A stretch of 64,000 bases of DNA from Apostichopus japonicus (lineage: Eukaryota > Echinodermata > Holothuroidea > Aspidochirotida > Stichopodidae): positions 16,783,376-16,847,375 of the forward strand of contig NC_092567.1 in the NCBI RefSeq assembly GCF_037975245.1. Direction: 5' to 3'. The notes beneath the pieces were generated by a model. That model had not been told where the DNA came from and made no database searches. It saw only the letters and a list, made by a program, of their open reading frames with translations. Within the stretch, counting starts at the first letter, position 1. Each line of letters opens with the position of its first letter. The position numbers and the translations under genes were made by a program. Shown piece after piece: positions 11,655-23,199 of the stretch.

Positions 11655-14600
11655 CTACGAGAGAATATGACACATTCTGTCTACGACACCATCTCCAGTA
11701 ACGTCAACATATTTACCACTCATCAACTTTTTCATGGCCTCTGAGGTTGCGTACCTCAAATGGGGTTTCTCCGTAGCCGCTACTTCTAGTAAGAGGCGGG
11801 TGATGTCCTCTGGTGACTGACTCTCTGATCCGATCACCTTCTGCATCTTCCCTGACATATTACCCGCTAGTTTCTTGGTTTCTTCGTCGGCATCAGCATC
11901 GATACTTTCTGCAAAAGCCCCCAAATCATTCATTTTAACATTTTCGATGAAAGTTGTCTTGACTGGACCTGGTACCAGAGTGCTGACCCTTTATGACAAA
12001 AAGGTAAAACAAAAAATGTATATCTTTATGTATAACAAGAGCCCAAGGGCACTGTGGTTCCTTGCAAAGGGGTATATGACAATACACATAACATTATCAT
12101 AGCAAGATTGGGCTCAAATAGTCCAAGTAATTGTGGTCCTACATGTACCCATAAAGTAACCAACACTATAGTTAAAAATTAACTTTGACCTTGTATAACT
12201 GAACCCACAAAGGTCACCTTGGGTCAACTCATTGAAATTTTTGATCGGTGAGACGTGAATATAGCATCAAACTATAAAAATTCGAACATTTTTTCTTTGA
12301 CCATTCTCTCCCGCCAAAATACTAGTTTTTTAACATTTATTGACCTTTGTTGACCTTGGATCACATGACCGTTATGTTTGAAAATATTCCCCTATACCAT
12401 TTGCAACTTGTCCCAAAATATCAACCGTGTCACACCTTGGCACTGGGGGGTTATTGCATTAAATGTCTGAAAATTAACTTTGACCTTGTATAACTTCACA
12501 CACAAAGCTCACCCGGGTGTCAACCCATTGACATTTTTGATCGGAAGGTACCTTTGATATCCAAATCTAGCATCAAAACCAAACATTTTCTTTTTTGCCC
12601 GTTTTCTCTCAAAATAAGCATATTTTTTCTAATGTGACCTTTAACCTTTTGACCTTAGTTTCAGATGTAGTTTGATGTCCTGATTCCAAAAAACAAAACG
12701 TCTGTACAGCCATCCTTACTCGGACCGAAAAACTTCGACCACATATAACTTCGCACACAAAGGTCACACGGGGTCAACCTATTGTTATTGCAGTTTAAAT
12801 ATTTTGGGTTTTTGGCCTCTAACTGACCTTTGGTAACCTTCACAGGCACTAAAAACAATTGGGCACACCTCACTATGGCGGATCTAAATACCAAGTTTGA
12901 GTTCAGTCCAACTTTCCCTTGAGTTACAGTGTACCCAAGCAAATGTCACAGACGTACACACACACACACATACACGCATGTTTGTGTTTCATTCAGACCG
13001 AGGACCCCATTGTATTTTCCATTGTTCAAATCCACGTACCCTAACTTTAACAATACCCCATACAATAGAATTCTTCCGAGGACGTGGTGATTCTTTAGAA
13101 ATCACAACCGAGGACCTGAAATTCTTTTGTTCAAGTCCTCGGTCAGATAGCAAAACAAACGCACACGCACACGCCAACCTGACTACATAGGTTCCTTTTG
13201 CTATTTCCAAAAAAAGGCTCTTTTTACGTAAGCAACACAATGCATTTTATGTTTAGACAGCAGACATTTAATTTCAACCTTATCTATTGGAACTAAGCTC
13301 ATGAAATATTTCCACCTGGCTTCAGGCTTCATTCCTAATCTCCCCATTACTTGCCTGCGGATTTAGACCTTCGTCAAGTAAGAATACTCATGAATAATGG
13401 AATGACTGTTCAATTGAAAACAAACACCATGTGGTAAGAGAATGACTATACATTGAATATTTAATGTAGAGTTACTATTTATTTCACTCATATCATTTCA
13501 TGATAGATAACTATTTTTTCCCTTTTAAATGCCAATTTGAAAATCCTTTATGCACCTTTATAACTTATACAGTACTTAGTATAGCCACACCACCAGTCAT
13601 GTTTTTTAAGTAGAAAGTGCCTTTTCCTAGTCAAGGAGGTTTGTACATAGTTAACTAACACTCTTAAAGTTATAAACAAATTAAACAGGAAGGAATCAGG
13701 AAGGAAGGCTCTATATGCAAATTTTTCATCTCAAACTTTGGCCATTCCATTTTAATGGAAATAGACAAACATTGTGAAGAATACAGCATACCTAGCTTTT
13801 AATGTTTTCCAGATGTTTTAGCTAGAAGCATAGAATGTGGTCACTTGTGATAGGTTTGTCTGGACCCTAGACTGAATCAATAATAGAACTGGTAAAGAAG
13901 AGGCAGGAATGACATGGGGTGTAGAATGAGATGGAGGTAGAGGGAAAGTGTATTCCCTTTTAGAATTGTCACTACACAGGTACAGAATTGTGAATATTAA
14001 CATTATTTCTGCAAGGTAATTGCTAATTACAGCTGCAAGGTACTGCAACTTACAATGCATGCTGGAAATGAAAATGTATACATGAGAGCACAACCATTGG
14101 TAGTTACTTACAGGACGGCTCAAGGTTACTTACCAAATGTTGAAATGTCTACCAATTGGTGCAAAGGCTTCTGCAAATCCTTCCATGGCAAACTTAGCGG
14201 CACTGTAGTACTCATTGAATGGATATCCTGAAATCAGAAGAAACCACTGTAAAATTAATGACAGCAATGTTTTATGGATATGTCCTGAAAAAATAGTTAA
14301 ATAAATGCTAGACAATTTAAACATGTCCTATAATAATAAACGGGTCAATACCAGACAGACTTAAACCTGCTTTAAGAGAAGCAATTACTCCTATATCACA
14401 CAGAGGTGGTATATAAACATGTTCCTATCAGACAGACCCATACCTGCTTGACTGAACAGCAGTTACTCCTATCACACAGACAGTCGTATTCCTGTTATAG
14501 GAGCAATCATTATTTCAGGTATTGTTGTTATAAATAAAGCGGCAGCAGAGCCGCTGGGAACAGGGTATATTCCCCTAGTCTTGTAAGAAAGTGTCCTACT

Positions 14601-16422
14601 GTACCTATAACGTGCCCCTTTGTTTGGCTTGTAAATACCCCGTTTTCCACTTTTGTAAATCAATGTGTCCCTTTTGTATGTTAAAACTGACCATTTGTTG
14701 AACATTGCAAATTCTAATTTAAAAAAAAAAAATGCCAAATCCCCACATCCAAATATGTGGAATTTGTGTACTGTATAGAATACATTTAGGAATTTTATTG
14801 TCGACAGATATTTTGAGGTAACTTTGTGGAGTACCCAAACAAAGCAAAGTCACGTCCTAAGTCTTCCACTCAAAGCTTGTGCCACCATATTGAACTCTTC
14901 CGATGCCCGTCAATGAATTTAGTCAACAGTTGCCTTATCCCTAAAGTAATACATACAACAGATACTGTTCCCCTACACAATCCTGTGTATAGTTTGAATG
15001 TTAACTTATCAAGGCTAATCGCTCTGTTACTGCCAAACGAGAGCAGAGTTCTCTTTAAGAAACTCCATACACATGTATAAAGAGAAACCTTAACATTACA
15101 ACGCATTAAGTTAACTCTTACCTACAAGTCCCATTCCAGCTCCAACAAAGATTATTCTTCCACTTTTCCTCTCCTTCATGCCTGATATAACCTCCTGACA
15201 AAGGCGGGTGGGGCCAATAACATTCCCCTCAAAGATTTTCCGTACCTTTTCAATTGGAACTTTCTCACAAGCATTAAATTGGCCGAATCCAGCATTATTG
15301 ACTGTACAGAAGAGTAATAAAAAATACCAAAGATATCAAACTTGAGTAGAATTAGCACAGAATGTGTATAGTCAATCTTTAGGCTAGTGTCTAAGATTAA
15401 GTCTAACATACTTTAAGAACAATGTTGTTGCTAAGTAATGTACATAGTGTTACTGTAATGTAAATTGCGCAACAATATGCTTAGTGAAATGAATTATACA
15501 TGAACGGCGTCTACTTGTGACCTAGTTGTGTATTAAGCATTATAAGGTGTTCAGAAGTCCTTGATTTCCCGGGACAGTCCCTGGATTTATTGTGCCATCG
15601 CCGGATACAACGTGTCACAGGAAGTATATACTATCCCTTGAATATCCCTACGTTAAAACAGTATAGCCGACTCTTCAATTTTACTTATTTGGCCTCCAGT
15701 CCATAGAGACATTTTGAACCTAATCAGTGATTGTTTACAACTATAAATGTAAAGTTACTCACGACTCGCAGATAACAGAAACCAGATCATCGACTAATTT
15801 CACAGCCTCTCGTTCAAATGGAAAGCATCTTGTTGCACTTCTTAGTGGTGCATGGAAGATTTTGTTGCATTGCATTGTTTATATTGGACTGAATACTTGT
15901 TTCTGAATGAGATGTTCTAAACTTGGGCAATCGATACTTTGTGTAACTAGAAACCTGTGGAAATAGTAGTACCAATCCTGTATCGGTCATCGACATGGTA
16001 TCGGTTTGGACTAGCCTACTGTAAACATAGCCTAGGCCTAACTATGAACTTGATAGTCTAGGCCTAGGTCTACGTACGGTAGATGCCTAACGTTTTGCTA
16101 CTGCCAGCCTACTATTGTTCCTACAGCTTAACCCCCCTTACAAGTTGATCATTCTCCCCGCACCTAAAATATCAATCCTCTGTCGCTCGGCGTGGATGTC
16201 AGCCACCACGGATATAATTTCATCCTCTTTGGTAACATCGAGTTGCTTGATAAACAATGTCTTGTTGAGGGAGTCGCCTGCCTGCTTTTCCAGTTCGGAC
16301 TTCTTTGCGAGATTTCTCATTGAAGCATACACGATATATTTCTCGTTCCTGGCCATGGTAACAGCAAAATCCAGTCCCATTCCTGTGGAACACCCGGTTA
16401 TGAGAACAACTTGTTGAGCCAT
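11655..16422 (-). CDS. RDH8/HSD17B1-like short-chain dehydrogenase, four exons, 288 aa
   Basis: Exons on the minus strand are 16422-16164, 15301-15122, 14227-14134 and 11988-11655. Every intron has GT-AG borders and the total is 867 nt, an uninterrupted frame ending in TAG. Domains seen: cofactor motif TGCSTGMG (residues 9-16), NNAG (88-91), structural Asn113 in FEGNVIG, active-site Y154-SAA-K158, and VPGPVKT after strand 6. This layout, including the FNEYYSAAKFAMEGF segment, matches the SDR28C group (retinol dehydrogenase 8, 17-beta-hydroxysteroid dehydrogenase 1), NAD(P)(H) enzymes of retinoid or steroid metabolism; the substrate here is unknown. The catalytic Ser expected 13 residues before the Tyr is Ala141 (GCT). 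The length of 288 aa is slightly short for the family. The last acceptor gives codon TGG (Trp178) across the junction and could be shifted by a base or two. Intron 3 carries a large inserted repeat. A broken paralogue lies about 11 kb to the left in the same orientation. Family assignment is firm; activity is doubtful. Confidence 0.88.
12030..13205. mobile_element. Second copy of the AGGTCA-rich repeat, in intron 3 of the SDR gene
   Basis: Head AACAAGAGCCCAAGGGCACT and tail ACATAGGTTCCTTTTGCT match the element at 8690-10980. The corresponding intron of the broken paralogue (around 1010-1030) passes from exon 4 flank to TACATAAGCAACCTATC without it, so this is an insertion after the duplication or a loss from the other copy. 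Confidence 0.7.
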
Positions 16423-17399
16423 TTTTAATATTCTGTTAAGGATAAATTTGTGAGGAAAAAGTATTTCAGCAAAACTCTTGTTGTTTCAGTTGTTAAAGAT
16501 CTGTTGTGTACAAGTATAACCGTTGTTGCCAATTGTTCGATAATAAGGGAGTTTGAACATGTGAGTTGTGACATAATATGTGTACAAGACAAACATGGCT
16601 GAAGCTGGCAAACAGCACTGGACAATAAACACTGTGTACCACGCATAGGGTATGAAAGATCGTGCAGTTGCACAGCCAATTGAACATTCAAACGAAGCAA
16701 ACGAAGGTATCTCCACGAACGGTCCTTGCTAAAGGTCAACACTGTAGCCTCGGGGTTTGTTGGTTAGGTCAAAGGCTGACCGCAAGTTATATGAAATATG
16801 CGGAAAATGTTGTTAGTAGCATCAACTTGATCATGTGAAGCGAGGTGTTTCTGATACCGAAGGGACCTGATGAAATAGACAGAAATGGCTAAGTTTTCAG
16901 TCTGCATGCTAGGGCCTAGGTTTATATTGGGGAATTAGATTATTCCGCAAACTGTGCCTCATTATTAAGGCTTAATGACTCAAGTGACAAGTAAACTTTT
17001 ATCTGCTTATATCAATTTTATATATATTCTTCTCACGTATTCTTGAAGATGAATGGAAAAATAAACATCCTAGGTTGACCAACATATTTTATGAATATTT
17101 GCACAGACATTTTTCTTTCGTTTTAATTACATTTTTATGATAATCGAAGTAGTCCTAGATGCCAGCAGGTATAGGTGTTTCCCGCAGTGCCTTCGAACAT
17201 ATCGATGCAATGGAACAGTATACTATACGGAACAAGGAAATCAGAAAAATTAATACTCCAGCAAAATCTTTCGCAATGTAAATAATATTCAGAATATTTC
17301 GACTTTTTCAGATCATGGAAATTCAAACAACTATCATATATAACCTCTCTCAATGAACACAATTTGTACAGAAGATATAGAATATTGGGCATTTTAGGG

Positions 17400-18570
17400 C
17401 ACAATTCCTTTCTTCAGACGGATAAATTAAGCTATTAATGGCATTTGTCAATATTTCTGTTTACCTACTTAAGTGAATTCAATGTACTTTTGCATAGAAT
17501 CGATGAGTGGCGCTGCGGGATACGCCTGCCTGCTGGCTCCTAGAACCACTTCCATTAAAACACGATGTATTTAAATCGAAAGAATAATGTGTCTTACATT
17601 CGTTAATAATGGTCATTTTTACGGCACAAACTTTTCACGGGGTTAAATTAGGCAATTTATGGTAGTTGTCACCTTTTCTGTTTCCATTGTTAAGTGCGTT
17701 GTACTTTTACATAGAACCGATGAGTGGCCGCTGCGGAATACGCCTGCCTGCTGGCTCGTAGAACCACTTCCATTATCAAACAATGTATTTAAATTGAAAG
17801 AATAATGTGTCTTACATTCGTTTACAATAGTCATTTTTATGGCACAAATTCTTCACGGGGTTAAATTAAGCAATTTATGGTAGTTGTCACTTTTTATGTT
17901 TTCATTGTTAAGTGCAATGTACTTTTGCATAGAACCGATAAGCCGTGGCGCTGCTGAAAACGCCTGCCCATTGGCTCGTAGAACCACTTCCATTATTACA
18001 CAATGTATTTAAATCAAAATAATAATTTCTCTTACATTCGTTTACAATGGTCATTTTTATGACACAATTTGTTTTTAGGGGGTTGAATTAAGCAAATAAT
18101 GGTAGTTATCACCTTTTCTGTTTCCATTGTTTAGTGCGTTGTACTTTTTCATAGAACCGATGAGTGGCGCTGCTGAAAACGCCAGCCTGCTAGCTCAAAG
18201 AACCACTTCCATTATCACGCAATGTATTTAAATCGAAAGAATAATGTCTCTTACATTCGTTCATAATGATCATTTAACGGTACAAACTTTTCACGGGGTT
18301 AACTTAAGCAATTAATGGCAGTTGTCACTTTTTCTGTTTCCATTGTTAAGTGCATTGTACTTTTTCATAGAACCGATGAGTGGCGCTGCGGAAAACGCCT
18401 GCCTGCTGGAATCTAGACTCACTTCGATATCACAAAATGTAATTAAAATCGATAGAATAATGTCTCTTACAATCGTTTATAATGGTCACTTTATGGGACA
18501 AAATTTTCACGAGGTTAAAAAAAAACAATTAATGGAAGTTGTCATTTTTTGCTGATCAACGTGTTTAGTT
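17400..18570. repeat. 218-bp satellite, about 5 copies (unit B)
   Basis: The landmark GGCGCTGC recurs at about 17509, 17727, 17946, 18165 and 18382, an offset of 217-219 bp. Each unit also carries TTAAATTAAGCAATT and AACCACTTCCATTA. The array lies roughly 1-2 kb upstream of the intact SDR exon 1. Confidence 0.8.
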
Positions 18571-18779
18571 TAGTACTTTTAGCATTCGATCAGCTGGGGG
18601 AAATCCCCTCCTCTCCTTTCCCCACCTTTGAAATCCTGTTTTCTCCACTGTTGAGTATGGTCATTTCACTTTGTTTGCACAAACAAAGCGTATGCTAAAA
18701 TAGCAGACACGTTTAACGCGAAAACTCTTGAAGGCCTCATTGCAATACACTCTCACATTACCCACTTTGCTTTACTCGG

Positions 18780-20858
18780 TCACTCGGGTTTTTGTAAGGT
18801 TAATGTCAGGTGACCTCTTCATACCTACTTTTGAGTATCAATTGGCTGTTCACTAGCTCTGCCTGCTAGGTTCATTTCCGATAATTGCAAATCCCTTTAA
18901 CAGGTACCGCACCACAATTCGATTAGTGTTCATCCGCTCGAAGGTTAACCATTGTCAGAGGAAAGAGGTAAAAGTAACAAAGGTAAAGCTTTTTTAAGCA
19001 TGTTATCAGTTACTGTCATCGTTTGTTCTGCCTTTATATGAAAGAGCATAATTTAAAGTACAGAATGTGTAAAAATAGGGAGGATCGATGGTGATATAAA
19101 CCATTTTAGAAAATCTTTGGTTAAATGTTGATATTACTCCGAGCGAGCAGATGGAGGGGTGGGGATTCAGTATGCTACACTTGCTCCTCTTCTAGCTCAA
19201 AATCTAAAAGGTCATGATATGGAAGTTTGCAAGTGCCATGATAGGCCAAGATCTCAGCAATCATGTGGTGGGTAGGATTTACCAGTTGAAAACTTCTATC
19301 TATGCTTTGGCAGGTCTTGAAAGTGAAGCGCTTAGTGTGTAAGTCAATTGAATAATTAATTGTGGTGCGAGACCAACACTTGTGAATTCTTGCGACGCAC
19401 GCCACTATGTTATACAGCTGCGTTTTGTATCCGCCATCTTTGAAGAACCTCGAATACATTTTACATTGGAAAGATTTTTTTTTTGTGGCACAAAGGTTAC
19501 ATATTCACGAACGAAATGAGCTCGTATTTTTTATATAATTTTATTTGCTACTGCAAGTACTATCAATAAGGTCGGAGCCTATTAGTGAATATGCATAGCT
19601 GTGCCCTAACCGTATAAGTATAATCAGATTATTGCGGAATGTTACCTTGAATTCTTTATCTTCGAAGTAATCGAAAACCTGCAAATGAGAATGAAATCAC
19701 TGCAGGTGGTAAGAAGAGAAACATATGACATCAAGCTATATATTATAATCACACTGAGTGTATTGGATTACATAATGGTACGAACTGACACAGCGCCACC
19801 CTTCAGGCCTCCGCAGAGGAAGACTACACTTTATCAAGATGCATTTAATATGACTATCATATGTCCAGACGTATCCCCAAACGAATAATCTCTGTATATA
19901 TATGCAACACTATATATACTGGCGAAAGCCTTAGGCATATTCTACACTCAAATACCGAGGTGAATAGGAGGTTGGGGGGGGGGGCGTGGGGGAGGAGGAT
20001 TCCCAGTGTTGCCCGAGCCAACACGCATGCATATAGCCACTACGGTACGTGTTCAGACCCAAACAGACCCAGGAACACGGCAATTGTTTAACTTCTGCTA
20101 CCTAGTGAGCTCACGTATAGATTCATGGTCAGGTCTTGCGAAATCAAAGCACCGGAATAGCTTAAAGGCATTGAAGACTCGCCCCAAACCGCGTGCCGCG
20201 CTCTGAAAAAGTTAACTTTCCGTTGCTTGCAAATGAAGTATACTGCTTATCGCTACAAACTGCAGACAGTAATGAAACGTGATACCTTGTTATCTTTAGC
20301 TGGACCTGAGATGTCCATCGATGTATCGTTTGTACACGGTGCTGTGGGTATTGACCGCAGCTGTATGTACTGACTGAACACAAGTGTCTAATTACCGAAG
20401 GTAGCAATTAGCTGTGTGCGTATTTTCTGGGATCGATGGTGGTGTGTAAAACTTCTGTTAAACCTCATTCGAAACTAGGTCAGATTACCGGCATTAGACG
20501 TTTCTTTTTGCGCGAGACTTCACACCCTTTAACTTGCATACGAAACTGGAATGTAGTCTAAGATGTATGATCCTTCCTGCTTTTTATTGGATAGTTTCCG
20601 TGTTGACAAAAGCTTTTTCCTGTTACTCAACCGAGTCAACAACAAGCAGTATGTCAAGAACCAACAAGAAAATGAACGACATTGTACGCCTGTCTTGTAT
20701 GTAGGCTAATCCTCGATCTGCGTAAGGCAGTGAAGTCAACTCTGACATTTTATAAACAGAAGGGGACGGTGCATGGCGTGTAAAGTAATGTACAAGATAG
20801 CTGTTATAGTTATCAAGCTGTTTTGAGTTTATATCAAAATTCTTTCATGTATGTATGT
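18780..20858. other. Unassigned intergenic sequence
   Basis: No recognisable gene. A 94-codon open frame on the minus strand (19459-19175) ends in an acidic tail, DFELEEEQV. I recognise no domain in it, and no splice or family evidence supports it. Confidence 0.35.
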
Positions 20859-20859
20859 A

Positions 20860-21086
20860 TTTTAGATCCTCCTGTAAGCAGGAACTCGCGAAGAAGCCAT
20901 CACTGGCTTATCGAACCCACAAGCTGACCGAAGTCATTCCATTACATTCATATTTAACGTCCATGATTATGAATTGTCAATTGTCAACAACTCTGTAACT
21001 GGACGACATATATTAATCTTGGAGTGACTCGAACTCGGGACCTTATGATTGAAAGGCACCGGCGTTAACCACTGAGCTAACACTCC
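20860..21086 (-). mobile_element. tRNA-derived SINE
   Basis: Read on the minus strand, the element starts GGAGTGTTAGCTCAGTGGTT (A-box region) and continues to CCCGAGTTCGAGTCACTCC (B-box region), a tRNA-like head with paired GGAGTG/CACTCC ends. A non-tRNA body follows, then a short tail of ATAC/ATGT repeats near 20850-20865. A functional tRNA is unlikely because the body continues as a SINE and the tRNA cloverleaf is not tidy. Confidence 0.7.
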
Positions 21087-21089
21087 TTA

Positions 21090-22640
21090 ACACATGTAAC
21101 GTTGAGTATGTTATTGCATGATAAAGTCTTGCAATCAGAGACGACTGAGCCAGGGATTGGGGGGGGGGGGGTGGTAGAACGCTAGAGGCCTAGTAACCCT
21201 CCCCCCCCCCCCCAACTTAGTTGCCATGACAGAAAATTCGCAATAAAAATTTTGATCATTAGCAAAAGTAATCTTCATACACTTATAATAAATATACTCA
21301 TTCAAATTTAAAACAGGCCTACATTTACACAACAAGTATGCCCTTGCAGTTCATCGCACATCTTTACCTTCATCTATGCCCCTTAATTAGGTTTTTGACA
21401 TTTTCCCCCTCAAAATGTATATAAAAAGCCGATATTTTCGCTAAAACTCCGAAATCATCAACATCCAGTGATTTGGAACTCTCGTTACCTTTGCGTGTTT
21501 ATACGCCATTCACTTCCGTACTTAGTATACTTCTCCACCATATATGCTACCACCCTAATCTTAACTTTCAAGACAGGTTTTTATTTTGAACTTTATCAAA
21601 TGTTCCAATTTCATGCGATAAAAGTCGAAAATACAGCCATATCATCATCACATTGAAGGATGCAGTGGACGTTTGATATTAAATAGTTGAAATTTTGATA
21701 CAAACACAAAATTAGTTTAGGTGATGGAAATATAGCACCATGCATTTTGCATATGACTGGGCCCCCTTACCGAAACTAAATTCGATCAAAGAGGAGCAGA
21801 CACCCCTTCACCTGACCGACCTCGTCAAAGTTTCAAGTGCCCATCCCCCTCCCCACCCCACTTAAATTCGAATTCATAACAGAGGGAACATAGAGCCTAG
21901 GTGTCATGACAAGCCATATCAATGGGAGCATTAAATTCTATTATTCTTTAAGTGGGGACAACAATTTGACTCTGCGCCCTCACACCATGACGGCTGGCTG
22001 TGCGGGTAACACCCCCCCCCCTCCCCACTCCCACACCTTTCGATCATAGTTTTTTACTGCTGTTGATACTCTAGCTTGCTTTTGAATACATAGAGGATAA
22101 CGTTCGAAAAATCTTTGTCTCACCCCCCCCCACCGCCACCGCCACCCCCTCACCTCCTTACCCTCTCACTTCAACATGGACTCCGCCGTCCCTGTGCATA
22201 CTGTTCATTTTTCTTTACCTGTGCCACAAAACGAAAATTAAAGACACAGTTGTAATAATCGGCCTCACTTCATTTTAAGGCCCAATCGGGTAACACAAAC
22301 CAACAAGTAATTTTCCAAATTGATTGACTCGAGTCGTGTCTCGTTACGAAAATTGTAACTAAAAATTACTATGGAAACGAACAACGTCATTAACAGACAG
22401 ACTGTGTTCATTTGAGTAATGGAAATATTTTGTCTAAAATACCACGGACGATAGATCCTGAGCACGAAACCAAATATGATCCACTCTCAACCCAAGTCCA
22501 CTCATATCGAGACAGCAACCGTGTTTGCTTAAAAAACAAAACTACCGATGTTAACGTACTTTTAATTAAAAGTTGACTGAAAACAGTTTGAAACAGATTC
22601 GAAAAAAAACCATATTCTATATAGAGGCACACTATATATA
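21090..22640. other. Unassigned intergenic sequence with poly-G/poly-C tracts
   Basis: Homopolymer tracts at about 21160-21171, 21200-21213, 22012-22021 and 22123-22130. I see no exon. Confidence 0.4.
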
Positions 22641-22641
22641 G

Positions 22642-22705
22642 ATGCATTTGCACAAGCGCAACCGGCATTTGCACAAGCGCAACCGGCATTTGCACAAGCG
22701 CCACC
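22642..22705. repeat. 21-bp minisatellite, three units
   Basis: GCATTTGCACAAGCGCAACCG repeats three times in tandem with minor change in the last unit. Because 21 is a multiple of 3, it creates an apparent HLHKRNR peptide repeat on the plus strand, which I do not regard as coding. Confidence 0.85.
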
Positions 22706-22926
22706 CGAATGTACGTATTTGTCAGCTGCATAAACCATGCGTTATTTTCAACAATCATCATATACTGTTACGGGCAAAACAAATCCCCGTATCCCACATA
22801 TATTCCTTTCGGAGATTCGAGAAGTTACCGAAATATACTAATACAGCAATGCCAGTAGACAGAAAGAACAGAATGCATGAAAAACAACCAATGAGAACGG
22901 ATATTGACGAAACTGTAACAGCGCTA

Positions 22927-22975
22927 TGTACACTAGTGTACACTAGTGTGCACTAGTGTACACTAGTGTACACTT
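22927..22975. repeat. 10-bp palindromic tandem repeat
   Basis: About five tandem units of GTACACTAGT. AGTGTACACT is its own reverse complement, so the block can fold on itself. One unit has GTGCACTAGT. Confidence 0.85.
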
Positions 22976-22995
22976 CACCTTTTACTGTCGAAAAC

Positions 22996-23190
22996 CAACC
23001 GATACACATAAAGAACACAGTTACTATTGTAAATCTTACAGTTTTGTACCAAAGTAAAAACTGGATCGTGCTATAATTCGGTATGTAGCATGTGCTATTA
23101 GGAATACAGTAAGAACTGAGGATATGTGTAATTCCAACAAATCCAGTTGTTTGGGATTTGATGGAATTACAAATATCCTCAGCTCTTAAC
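22996..23190. mobile_element. Fold-back MITE, partly decayed copy
   Basis: Starts CCGATACACATAAAGAACAC and includes AAAAACTGGATCGTGCTATA and GAGGATATGTGTAATTCC, then turns back through TCCAGTTGTTTGGGATTTG into the inverse arm, which breaks off after ATCCTCAGCTCTTAA. It belongs to the same family as 33601-33902 and 36523-36800. Confidence 0.7.
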
Positions 23191-23199
23191 CCTTGATAG

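Larger units (their letters stand above)
11500..18780. repeat. Segmental duplication, unit B
   Basis: Direct duplicate of unit A, carrying the intact SDR gene. It is longer because it keeps exons 2-3, has a repeat inserted in intron 3 (about 12030-13205) and has more copies of the 218-bp satellite. Confidence 0.8.

Noticed and set aside
19175-19459. 94-codon minus-strand frame with acidic end
   Set aside because: No homology recognised, no splice or neighbour support; kept only as a remark.
21018-21086. Functional tRNA gene on the minus strand
   Set aside because: The tRNA-like head is followed by a SINE body and tail, and I could not form a clean cloverleaf.
22642-22956. 104-codon frame with HLHKRNR repeats
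   Set aside because: Starts in the 21-bp minisatellite and has no coding signature after it.
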